Below are positions 7,411 through 14,615 of a DNA stretch of 64,000 nt, one piece after another. This stretch comes from Candidatus Pacearchaeota archaeon (GTDB taxonomy: Archaea > Nanoarchaeota > Nanoarchaeia > Pacearchaeales > GW2011-AR1). Below the pieces are notes generated by a model. The model searched no databases. It was not told the origin of the DNA and was given only the letters and a program-made list of their open reading frames with translations. The stretch is taken from positions 1 to 64,000 of the forward strand of contig JALOBN010000005.1 in assembly GCA_023228245.1 (NCBI GenBank), read 5' to 3'. Position 1 is the first letter of the stretch. Every line of letters starts with the position of its first letter. The translations under genes and the position numbers were made by a program.

Positions 7411-8238
7411 CTAAGCATCGTTAAGATATTCTACAGAGAAAGCAAAACTTTCTGTTTTCCACCACAAGTATCCTTCACTCGAATTTGTCTCTATATAATT
7501 TGCAGATTTTTTTAGCAACTCGGTTCTCTCAACAACTTCCTCGACATAACTATCTTGCGAATAAATTTTATTTCCTGAACCATCTGTTCCACATCCCCAA
7601 CCATTGTAACCTCGCAACGCAGCTTCCCAACCAAAGTAAGTAATATTTCTATTCGAACATCCTTGGAAAACCCTTCCGTCTTTTGACGTCTCATAACTTT
7701 CCTTCAAAATTTTCGCACCAACTTCAATGTTCAACTGAATATTATTCAACAATTGTTCTTTGCATTTATCTTTGTCTTCGAGAAGTCCGTATTTTCCACA
7801 GTGAATTAAATTAATCTGCATCAAACCGACAGAACTTCCGCTAAACGCTTTTGACGTGCAATCAGATTCCTGCATCATCAAAGATAAAAACATAAACGGG
7901 TCAATTTCATATTTCGACGCTGATTCTAAAATAAAATCCACATAACTATTACAAGAATCTCCGCAACTGCATTTTCTATTAACTAATTTATTTTCAGAAG
8001 CGTAATCCATTGCATTGTATAAATCCCCTCCTTCGGAAATTCCGACTTCAGATAATTCAGTTCCATAAAAATAATTTTCTTCTATTTGCGCATTTAATTT
8101 CTGAACCTGTCCGATTCCAACAAAAGAATTTCTTACGTCGATATCTGAAGAATAAAAACTTGCAAGTGCAACTGAACAAATTACAAAAACTGCAATTGCT
8201 AAAATGATTACTGGAATATCTCCTCGTTTATTCTTCAT
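7411..8238 (-). CDS. lytic transglycosylase-like protein with pilin-type leader
   Basis: 275 residues from the ATG at 8238, which has GGAGG 6 bp upstream; the longer in-frame start at 8280 is less likely. The N-terminus is MKNKRGDIPVIILAIAV, a class III leader with an R-G junction and hydrophobic helix. The rest is a lysozyme-like SLT domain: PFMFLSLMMQESDC with the putative catalytic Glu, SGSSVGLMQIN, then LNIEVGAKIL and ALRGYNGWGCG. Such domains cleave peptidoglycan glycan strands, which archaea lack. It may act on a bacterial wall or another glycan. It overlaps the upstream gene by 11 bp. Confidence 0.82.
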   Translation of the reverse strand: MKNKRGDIPVIILAIAVFVICSVALASFYSSDIDVRNSFVGIGQVQKLNAQIEENYFYGTELSEVGISEGGDLYNAMDYASENKLVNRKCSCGDSCNSYVDFILESASKYEIDPFMFLSLMMQESDCTSKAFSGSSVGLMQINLIHCGKYGLLEDKDKCKEQLLNNIQLNIEVGAKILKESYETSKDGRVFQGCSNRNITYFGWEAALRGYNGWGCGTDGSGNKIYSQDSYVEEVVERTELLKKSANYIETNSSEGYLWWKTESFAFSVEYLNDA

Positions 8239-8503
8239 TTTTTTCCTCCAAGATAGTATCGATAAGTTCTCTGTTTTCATCTATCCTAATTTGATGGGCG
8301 AGTGCAGTTTTAATAGCTAAAACAGGAGAATCTTCATCCACGTCGCTTTTCACATCATCAAGATTCAAAATCTTTATTTTCACAGCTAATAGCGAGGATA
8401 AAAAAAGAAAAAGAATCAATACCCCAATAATTGCCAAAGTTGCACTTGTCCAAGTAACCACCTCACCAGCCACTCCCCGCTTGTTAAAAAATATTTTAGA
8501 CAT
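8228..8503 (-). CDS. small pilin-like protein
   Basis: 91 residues. The leader FFNKRGVAGEV carries an R-G junction, followed by a hydrophobic helix (about residues 18-42) and an acidic soluble part ending in KNEE. The shape is that of a minor pseudopilin. Its stop overlaps the start of the transglycosylase gene by 11 bp, and its start overlaps the stop of the gene before it by 8 bp, so translation of the run is probably coupled. Confidence 0.65.
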   Translation of the reverse strand: MSKIFFNKRGVAGEVVTWTSATLAIIGVLILFLFLSSLLAVKIKILNLDDVKSDVDEDSPVLAIKTALAHQIRIDENRELIDTILEEKNEE

Positions 8504-9044
8504 TTTGTTCTGTTTTTTTTATCGCCGTTAAAATTTCAATTATATATTGATTATTTGCATTATCAATAGAATAAAAACTTCTGTTAATACATTTCGGTAA
8601 ATTTGAAGAATCTTCGTCGGTAATTGCACAACTCGCAGCCAGATTTAAATTTCCCCCCTGTGTTTTCAAAAAAGGATTTACCATATCTTCAACTTTGTAA
8701 AAAGTAATTTCATAAAAATATTCTTCGCTAAGATTCAAATGACAATTGTCTAATGTATCTATACTTTGAACTTTTCCATCAGAAATCAAACTGCTATTTA
8801 TTTTTCCCCCGTAAGAAACACAAGTCGCAATTTTATCAACTAAAAGATTTGCTTCAATTTCCCGAACATCATAAGGATTTCCGTAAAAAACAAAAACCAT
8901 TAAGATAATCCCCCCTGCAACAATCAACAAAATTGCAAACCAATAAAGCGAAAACATAGTATCTCCTTTACGATTTTTTGGAAAAAAATCATAAAGCGAT
9001 GGAAAATATAATTTTTTATTTTGTATCATTTTATTTGTAACCAT
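8496..9044 (-). CDS. pilin-like protein
   Basis: 182 residues from the ATG at 9044, or 177 from the ATG at 9029, which would leave a 1-bp gap after the preceding gene. The leader has PKNRKGDTMFSLYW with a K-G junction and then a long hydrophobic helix. The exported domain of about 130 residues has four cysteines and likely forms a beta-rich pilin head. No named family recognised. Part of the overlapping pseudopilin run. Confidence 0.65.
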   Translation of the reverse strand: MVTNKMIQNKKLYFPSLYDFFPKNRKGDTMFSLYWFAILLIVAGGIILMVFVFYGNPYDVREIEANLLVDKIATCVSYGGKINSSLISDGKVQSIDTLDNCHLNLSEEYFYEITFYKVEDMVNPFLKTQGGNLNLAASCAITDEDSSNLPKCINRSFYSIDNANNQYIIEILTAIKKTEQNV

Positions 9045-9447
9045 TTATTTTTATAATTAAATTTTTATTTGGATAAATATCGGCATAAGCAGTTACATCG
9101 ACGTTGTTAAAAAAAGAATAACTATATCCACCATCAGCACTGAGTTTCACAATCACAGTATTATTTTCTATTTTTACAATATCATCTCTCCCAATTCCCT
9201 TTTTTTCTGCCAAGTCAAAAGCTTCTTCCATATTTATCTTCATATCCATTTTCGGCGTCGATGCATCAATCAGCAATGCAATATTTTTTGCATAACTTTG
9301 TTCTAAAACAATCGCACCGTTTCCTTGACTGGATAAAAATGTCAAAAGAACCGAAAGAGCAACAAGATCAAGTAAAATAAAAATAACATATTCCTGAAGA
9401 AGTGTGTCTCCGCCGTGTTTATTTCTAAAAATATCCATCTCTTTCAT
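9031..9447 (-). CDS. pilin-like protein
   Basis: 138 residues. The leader reads RNKHGGDTLLQEYVIF, with a glycine junction and a Glu near position +6 of the mature helix, as in classical type IV pilins (Glu5). The mature domain is mostly beta-like. GGAG stands about 10 bp before the ATG inside a loop flanked by AAAA and TTTT. This leader is closely similar to that of the M16 peptidase gene at 26821. It overlaps the next gene by 14 bp. Confidence 0.68.
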   Translation of the reverse strand: MKEMDIFRNKHGGDTLLQEYVIFILLDLVALSVLLTFLSSQGNGAIVLEQSYAKNIALLIDASTPKMDMKINMEEAFDLAEKKGIGRDDIVKIENNTVIVKLSADGGYSYSFFNNVDVTAYADIYPNKNLIIKINGYK

Positions 9448-9486
9448 TTGAAAAACTCCTTTTAAAAAATAAATGAAAAATTTTTG
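9444..9486 (-). promoter_or_regulatory. leader with Shine-Dalgarno in a hairpin loop, copy 1
   Basis: On the minus strand the leader has AAAAATTTTTCATT, then AAAAGGAGTTTT, then the start codon. The GGAG would be displayed in the loop of an AAAA/TTTT stem, and an outer ATTT/AAAT pairing reaches the start codon. A near-copy precedes the unrelated gene at 26821. Confidence 0.4.
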
Positions 9487-9533
9487 TTTTTGATTTCATT
9501 ACAATAAAATACTTTTCTAATTAATAAAACTTT

Positions 9534-10439
9534 TCAGGCGAGAGTGTTTATCGAAGCACAATTAAGTTTGGAATAATCTTCTGAATTTGCTTCAACTAAA
9601 GACGGAGCAATAAATTGATGTCCTGAATTTCCTTCTGCAATTACCCCAACAAAATGAGTATAACCCGCTCCACTAGCTGCAAGAATCAAAATGGGAAGAA
9701 CAACTCCGCCACTTACAGCAACCGAGACAGTTAAAAGAGAAACAGCAGCAACTCGGAGAACTGTTGTTTTCCATGCTGAAACATCACTAAAAATTCCCAT
9801 TGTGATATAATATTGTTTTCCAATACTAATTGTCCCAAATTCAGAATTAACAGAATCCAAACTATTTTCAATTGTCTGTGCACTTTGCAATCCAATTAAA
9901 TATTCTAAATAAGTTGTATCAGTTCCGGAAACATTCTTCGACGCTAAATATCTATATAATTCTCTCTTTTCAATTTCATTATTCGAAAACATATCTAAAC
10001 TATTATCAAAACCAACTTGATAACAATTTGAACAATAAAGATTGCTCGAGAAATCTTTTCCAACATAATTTAATTTTCCAGCACCGAAAATACTCCAGCA
10101 ATTTGCCATTTTTTCCGCAAGAACACTATAAACATCGTCCGGATTTTCAACTTCAATTATCTTCGGTGAAGTCATCATTTCACAAGTTCCATCTTTAGTA
10201 ATACAAATGTAACTAGTTTTACAATTTAATGGAATTACATTCGCGGTAATAACGCTTGAACTTCTTGCAACAACAGAATTATAACAAACCTGTTCGTCTG
10301 TCAAACCAGAAAGGTCAGCACGAAAATATAACACTAAAATAATTACAAAACTTGCAATTATAACAATAATTGTGACTAAAGTACTTAATTCAATCGCTCC
10401 TTTATGATTTTGCAATTTAGAATTAAAAACTTTCTTCAT
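9534..10439 (-). CDS. large pilin-like exported protein
   Basis: 301 residues from the ATG at 10439, which overlaps the stop of the small gene before it (ATGA); the longer frame to 10508 is unlikely. The leader is LQNHKGAIELSTLV with a K-G junction and an early Glu, then a long hydrophobic helix. The large exported part has about eight cysteines (ANCWSIFG, LYCSNCYQVG). A second hydrophobic stretch near the C-terminus (about residues 220-270) is unusual for a pilin and might anchor it or insert elsewhere. No family recognised. Confidence 0.68.
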   Translation of the reverse strand: MKKVFNSKLQNHKGAIELSTLVTIIVIIASFVIILVLYFRADLSGLTDEQVCYNSVVARSSSVITANVIPLNCKTSYICITKDGTCEMMTSPKIIEVENPDDVYSVLAEKMANCWSIFGAGKLNYVGKDFSSNLYCSNCYQVGFDNSLDMFSNNEIEKRELYRYLASKNVSGTDTTYLEYLIGLQSAQTIENSLDSVNSEFGTISIGKQYYITMGIFSDVSAWKTTVLRVAAVSLLTVSVAVSGGVVLPILILAASGAGYTHFVGVIAEGNSGHQFIAPSLVEANSEDYSKLNCASINTLA

Positions 10440-10540
10440 GATAAAATCCCCAGTTTTGTAAACGCAGTATACAATCCCCCAAGTAACAGAACTCCCACAA
10501 CAATCCAAATTAAATATTTCATAAAAATTTCAAAGTTCAT
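10436..10540 (-). CDS. 34-residue single-TM protein
   Basis: A short frame, MNFEIFMKYLIW followed by a hydrophobic helix (IVVGVLLLGGLY) and a short tail. Its ATG overlaps the stop of the gene upstream and its stop overlaps the ATG of the gene downstream, both as ATGA. This double coupling inside a pseudopilin run is strong evidence that it is translated. It lacks a K-G leader junction. Possibly a small membrane subunit. Confidence 0.65.
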   Translation of the reverse strand: MNFEIFMKYLIWIVVGVLLLGGLYTAFTKLGILS

Positions 10541-11019
10541 TGCGATACCTCAATTCCTTTTTCAGTTAATTTAATTGACAAAGAAGTTCCAGCACTTGCA
10601 ATTTTTATTTTATCAAACTTGACAAGATTTTCTACAACTTGACAAATTCCATCATCATCACATTTTGTTGCTTGAGATTTTTCTGTATCAAAAAAGTAAA
10701 CATCACAAATACAAATACAATTTTCTCCTACGCACCAATTCGGTTTTATACTTTCAGTAAACCCAATTATATCCCAACCAGAAGGATTTGGAACCATAAT
10801 TCCTGAGGGATTTTCATCCCCGCCAGAATTAATTCTTTGAATTTCAGCATAAATAACATTGTTCAAACTCGCTTCTGCTTTTGCATAATTTGAATCTCCT
10901 GAAAGAGCATACCAAACATTAACAAGTAAAGCAACTAAAATCGCAAGCCCTAAAACTGCAAGTAGAATTTTTAAAGTTTCTCCCGAAAGTAAATCAATTG
11001 CCCCTTTTTTATTTTTCAT
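10537..11019 (-). CDS. pilin-like protein
   Basis: 160 residues. The leader is short, MKNKKGAIDLLSG, with a K-G junction, followed by a hydrophobic helix (about residues 14-34). The mature domain contains a Cys cluster, WCVGENCICICDVYFF, and a beta-rich end. It is flanked on both sides by tiny single-TM genes through ATGA overlaps. It fits a minor pilin of the same machine. Confidence 0.68.
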   Translation of the reverse strand: MKNKKGAIDLLSGETLKILLAVLGLAILVALLVNVWYALSGDSNYAKAEASLNNVIYAEIQRINSGGDENPSGIMVPNPSGWDIIGFTESIKPNWCVGENCICICDVYFFDTEKSQATKCDDDGICQVVENLVKFDKIKIASAGTSLSIKLTEKGIEVSQ

Positions 11020-11174
11020 TTCAACAATCCCAAATAAATTGATTCAGATGCAGTTCCTGAAAGTCCTTTGAAAAAACCAATAACTTGACTGCTAAAATAA
11101 ATTGAAACCCCTGTAGCAACAACCGCAACAACTAAAATTCCAAGGATTAATTTAATTAATTCTTCTGTTTCCAT
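11016..11174 (-). CDS. 52-residue single-TM protein
   Basis: A frame starting METEELIKLILGILVV, with one hydrophobic helix (about residues 7-34) and a short tail. Its stop overlaps the ATG of the next pilin-like gene (ATGA) and it starts 2 bp after the stop of the upstream small gene. An early Glu before the helix recalls a pilin without a leader. The packing leaves no room for non-coding DNA, which supports translation. Confidence 0.62.
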   Translation of the reverse strand: METEELIKLILGILVVAVVATGVSIYFSSQVIGFFKGLSGTASESIYLGLLK

Positions 11175-11176
11175 TT

Positions 11177-11350
11177 TTATCTGAATGTAAAAATATTTTT
11201 AATTTGGTCTATCAAAGATTCTCCTTCTCCTTGCATTACAAAAACCCCAATAAGTAAAATCACTAAAACAATTATAGCAAGCAAAAGCCACGGCAGATAT
11301 TCTGTAACGATTCCTAATTTATTCTGTAAAAATAAAAATCTCTTTTTCAT
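11177..11350 (-). CDS. 57-residue single-TM protein, pilin-like
   Basis: Starts MKKRFLFLQNKLGIVTEYLP and continues into a long hydrophobic helix (about residues 20-39), ending in a short charged tail. NKLG followed by a helix with an early Glu looks like a degenerate class III leader. It is the first gene after the two-hairpin element at 11381-11441 and is followed 2 bp later by the next small gene. Purpose unknown. Confidence 0.6.
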   Translation of the reverse strand: MKKRFLFLQNKLGIVTEYLPWLLLAIIVLVILLIGVFVMQGEGESLIDQIKNIFTFR

Positions 11351-11380
11351 TATTAAAATAATTAAAACACATTAATAAAT

Positions 11381-11441
11381 TTTCCGAATTCAACTTCCTG
11401 TTGGGTTGCAGGATTTGTGAAAAACCCGCTGGTGGTTTTCC
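11381..11441 (-). repeat. conserved two-hairpin intergenic element, copy 2
   Basis: Second copy of the element at 6055-6120, between the platform gene and the small-gene run. The minus strand starts GGAAAACC, pairs with GGGTTTTTC, then CACAA and a second hairpin with CAAC/GTTG, ending GTTGAATTCGGAAAA. Possible roles: transcript processing, partial termination or translational control within the operon. Confidence 0.6.
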
Positions 11442-11446
11442 ATTTC

Positions 11447-13615
11447 CTAAGTAAGACTTCCCAATACCACAGAAGTAAGAAGGAATAAAGCAATTGTAGA
11501 AATTAACGCTGTTACAAAATACAAACTAATTCCTGTTTTCAAATTCTTTCCAGTTTTATTTGTTTTTTCAAGTGGATCGTCTCCAGAATCAATTATAACT
11601 AAAGTCCCAGTAAGAATGAAAATTATTTCCACGAGATAAATTCCGACGCTGATTTGAAGAAGATACGGAGGAATCATTGCATTCATATCAAAAATACTCA
11701 TAATAGCATCGAGACTTCCAAGATTTGAAACTCCGCTTTCAGATAAACTAGAAAGACTGAGTTTACTTAAAATTTCTGTAATCATCGCCGCCAAACCAAT
11801 AACAACCCCAGACAACAATGGAGCAAGGAAAGTCATATTACTTTTCATATCAGAAACAATTTCAGCAAGCATGTCTCTCAATCTTTCAGTAATTTTATTT
11901 ATGTTCTTAACATATTCAGAAATGCTAATTATACTCAATGCCGCAATAGTCAAACCTTTCTTCGCTGCTTCAACCAAAACCTTCATACTTGTTGCAATTA
12001 AATCAGAAGGATAATACGCAATTGCACCACGTTTCTCGTCGAAAATCGCACTCTCAACACTCATCCCCATTTGCATAATATTATAATTAACACGTCGGAA
12101 AAAATCTTCTGTCTTCAAACCTTTCGTCGATTCTGCAACCTTACTAAACGCAAGTTCGGGCGGAGTCCCATTACCAATTCTATTTCCCAGCTGAAATAAA
12201 GAATTATTAAATTCAACTTCAAGTTGTTTCGTTTTCTCTCTTTCGACAATTAAATCTTTTGTTTTTTCTTTAAATGCCATCGAAAAAAACAATGCAATAC
12301 CCAATGTAAAAAATAATCCAAAGATTAAAGCACCAGCCCCAAATGGCCCAGTAAGACTTCCATTATTATCTTTAAAGCCAAATATATATTCATCTCCAAA
12401 AAAACTAAGTCCTATTTCTGAAAAAGTATAATCTTGTTTTAATCCCATCAGCGTGGGTATCGGGGTAAATTGAAAAATAAACGGAAGTAATCCAATTAAA
12501 ATTAAAGGTAGACAAATCCAAAATGCTTTGTAAAAAGGTTTCTTACTTTTGTAAGCAGGATAAAGAGGATTTCTTTCCAACAACCCTGTTTCTCCGTGTC
12601 CGCCTGGTCGCAGAAACATAACTTTATCTGTAAGGAAAAAAACAAAGAAAGGAATTACTAAATCAAACAAAACAAAAACATGATACCACTTAAGATAATC
12701 TCCAATCATCGCAGAAGCAAGAGGAAGAAGAGCAAGTCCCAGCGTCGGTAAAACAACACCAAGCATATAAATATTTGTCAAAGGACTTTTTACTTCATGG
12801 GTGAATTTCAACATTTTGTCGTAAACACCGTCGAGAACTACTTGTAAGGCTTTTTCTAAAGTTTGAATTCTTTTTGCATTATCTGGTTCAAACAAACTGC
12901 TTTCAATCAAATGAAAAGATTCAATAAATTCAACAGAATAATCTCTCCACACAACAAGATAATTATCCAAACTTTCTTTTATCGTCGAGAATTTTCCAAT
13001 TTGAACATTGTAAAAAATCTTTTTGAAATCCAATGCAAGAGGATATTGCAAATGCTGTGAAGCAAAAGAAATTGCTTTTTCCAAATTCGGCGTGTGTCTC
13101 ATATAAACAACAATATACAAAATTGCAGGGACCATTTGCGACGACGCCTTCAGTCGCCATTTGTTTGCTAATCTCGAAGGATAATTGCTTGCAAAATAAA
13201 ATAAAAATAAAGCAACAAACATTATCAAAACAAAAAATAAAACTGGAAAATCTGCAATATCTCCACTGAATAAAGTTATAGCTACGGAAAGAACAAGTCC
13301 CACAAAAAAAACTGCAATGAAAACCATGATACTGAAACTCACTGGTTGCCAAGGTTCCAAATCCAAATGTGCGATTTCTAAATCCCGTTTAACTTTCTCC
13401 TCATCTTTTTTAGAAACTTTTAATTTTATAATATTTCCCAAACTATTACACCAGTTTTCATAACGCGAAAGTTCAGGAGACATTTCCTCTTTGAACTTTA
13501 TATAACTCTGACTAAAATTAACATTTTCCACCTCAGAAGTTTTTATGTTCTGTTCAATTCGTGCAGCGTGCTTTCGCAGAATTTCGTCTACGTTGGGATT
13601 TCCTTCAGGAATCAT
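11447..13615 (-). CDS. pilus assembly membrane platform protein, FlaJ/TadC/GspF type, double
   Basis: 722 residues from the ATG at 13615, which has GAGGTG 4 bp upstream; a GTG at 13621 is less likely. A soluble N-terminus (about 90 residues) leads into TM helices and two repeats of a T2SSF-like cytoplasmic domain (AISFASQHLQYP... and LAFSKVAESTKGL...), each followed by TM pairs, as in the doubled archaeal FlaJ-type proteins. It would be the inner-membrane platform that works with the ATPase encoded upstream at 14616-16895. The pilin-like genes follow it on the same strand. Confidence 0.85.
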   Translation of the reverse strand: MIPEGNPNVDEILRKHAARIEQNIKTSEVENVNFSQSYIKFKEEMSPELSRYENWCNSLGNIIKLKVSKKDEEKVKRDLEIAHLDLEPWQPVSFSIMVFIAVFFVGLVLSVAITLFSGDIADFPVLFFVLIMFVALFLFYFASNYPSRLANKWRLKASSQMVPAILYIVVYMRHTPNLEKAISFASQHLQYPLALDFKKIFYNVQIGKFSTIKESLDNYLVVWRDYSVEFIESFHLIESSLFEPDNAKRIQTLEKALQVVLDGVYDKMLKFTHEVKSPLTNIYMLGVVLPTLGLALLPLASAMIGDYLKWYHVFVLFDLVIPFFVFFLTDKVMFLRPGGHGETGLLERNPLYPAYKSKKPFYKAFWICLPLILIGLLPFIFQFTPIPTLMGLKQDYTFSEIGLSFFGDEYIFGFKDNNGSLTGPFGAGALIFGLFFTLGIALFFSMAFKEKTKDLIVEREKTKQLEVEFNNSLFQLGNRIGNGTPPELAFSKVAESTKGLKTEDFFRRVNYNIMQMGMSVESAIFDEKRGAIAYYPSDLIATSMKVLVEAAKKGLTIAALSIISISEYVKNINKITERLRDMLAEIVSDMKSNMTFLAPLLSGVVIGLAAMITEILSKLSLSSLSESGVSNLGSLDAIMSIFDMNAMIPPYLLQISVGIYLVEIIFILTGTLVIIDSGDDPLEKTNKTGKNLKTGISLYFVTALISTIALFLLTSVVLGSLT

Positions 13616-13646
13616 TTTCACCTCTTAGATATATAATAAAACAGAA

Positions 13647-14174
13647 TTATAAATGTTTAGAAGAATATTTTTTCTTCAAAAATAAAAATGCGAAAACAAG
13701 CCCACATACAAAAAAACAAAGTCCTGCCCATTGCAAATCCCCTGTTGTAAAATTCGAAACAGCAAAACCAGTTAAATTTGAAGAAACAAAAAACAGCGAC
13801 GTTAAAAGTGTAATAATAGACATAATTGACCATAATTTCTTTTCCAGTTTAGATTTTTTTGGGGCATCAATTGGATCATTAGGTAAAAAATATTTTCTCT
13901 TAAATCTTATTCTATTAATTTTATCTTTAACCCTATCTGCACTCTCTTTATCGTGAGTATAACCATAAATTTCTGCATTTCGATAATTTCCTTCCGCTTT
14001 AATAAAATTCTCTGTTTCAACCCATTTATCTCCTGCAGATTCATAAGTTATTCCAACTTTTTCTCCTGATCCGGGTTTTCTTCTCATATCTTCAGCAACT
14101 TGTTCAAGACGCATCGCTTCATTTATTGTTGCGTCGGTATATATTTTCGTATTTTTTCTTGTACTATAAACCAT
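13647..14174 (-). CDS. TPR-like membrane protein
   Basis: 175 residues. The N-terminal half is helical and alpha-hairpin-like (ESAGDKWVETENFIKAEGNYRNAEIYGY), resembling a degenerate TPR or SNAP-like repeat. Two TM helices follow at about residues 115-165, with an NLTGFAVSNFTTGD loop between them. It lies between the platform gene and another small TPR-like gene whose sequence (AFEEVGDSFINAGYPDNAKE) has the same style. Perhaps an assembly or scaffold factor; this is inference from context. Confidence 0.6.
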   Translation of the reverse strand: MVYSTRKNTKIYTDATINEAMRLEQVAEDMRRKPGSGEKVGITYESAGDKWVETENFIKAEGNYRNAEIYGYTHDKESADRVKDKINRIRFKRKYFLPNDPIDAPKKSKLEKKLWSIMSIITLLTSLFFVSSNLTGFAVSNFTTGDLQWAGLCFFVCGLVFAFLFLKKKYSSKHL

Positions 14175-14212
14175 ATTAAATTCAATTCTTCAAACTTTAA
14201 AAATATTTAGAA

Positions 14213-14500
14213 TTATTCAAACCCGTTTTTCAGTTTTTCAAAAATTTCTTTTTCCTCTCGACGTGGAGAATGTATTTTTTCAATTTTCCATTCAATTCTT
14301 TCTTTGTCCGATTTTATTTTAGAATAATTCAAAGCACGCAGATAATTTTCTTTCGCATTATCAGGGTAACCTGCGTTGATAAAAGAATCACCTACTTCTT
14401 CAAACGCGTTAATTAAAACAGATTTATCTTTTGTTTTTTCCGCAAGAATTTTCGCCTCTTCTTCCTGCCGTTTCGCAATTGCAAGATAATTATCCGACAT
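14213..14500 (-). CDS. small TPR-like helical protein
   Basis: 95 residues, entirely helical and charged. The central part, FEEVGDSFINAGYPDNAKEN followed by YLRALNYSKI, looks like one or two TPR or SNAP-type repeats. No membrane segment or leader. It is placed between the ATPase gene and the TPR-like membrane protein gene on the same strand, so a cytosolic adaptor of the machine is a reasonable guess. Confidence 0.6.
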   Translation of the reverse strand: MSDNYLAIAKRQEEEAKILAEKTKDKSVLINAFEEVGDSFINAGYPDNAKENYLRALNYSKIKSDKERIEWKIEKIHSPRREEKEIFEKLKNGFE

Positions 14501-14615
14501 AAAAAAATAAAAGGTCAGAAGTTTAAATAATTTTTCCGTCGATATAAATAAAATTATTTTTTATTAATTTGCAAGTGTTAGCCAGCACTTTCTTGAGACG
14601 GGGGAAATGTAATTT

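Noticed and set aside
9872..10198. Plus-strand 108-residue frame
   Set aside because: Antisense of the large pilin-like gene; composition typical of a shadow frame.
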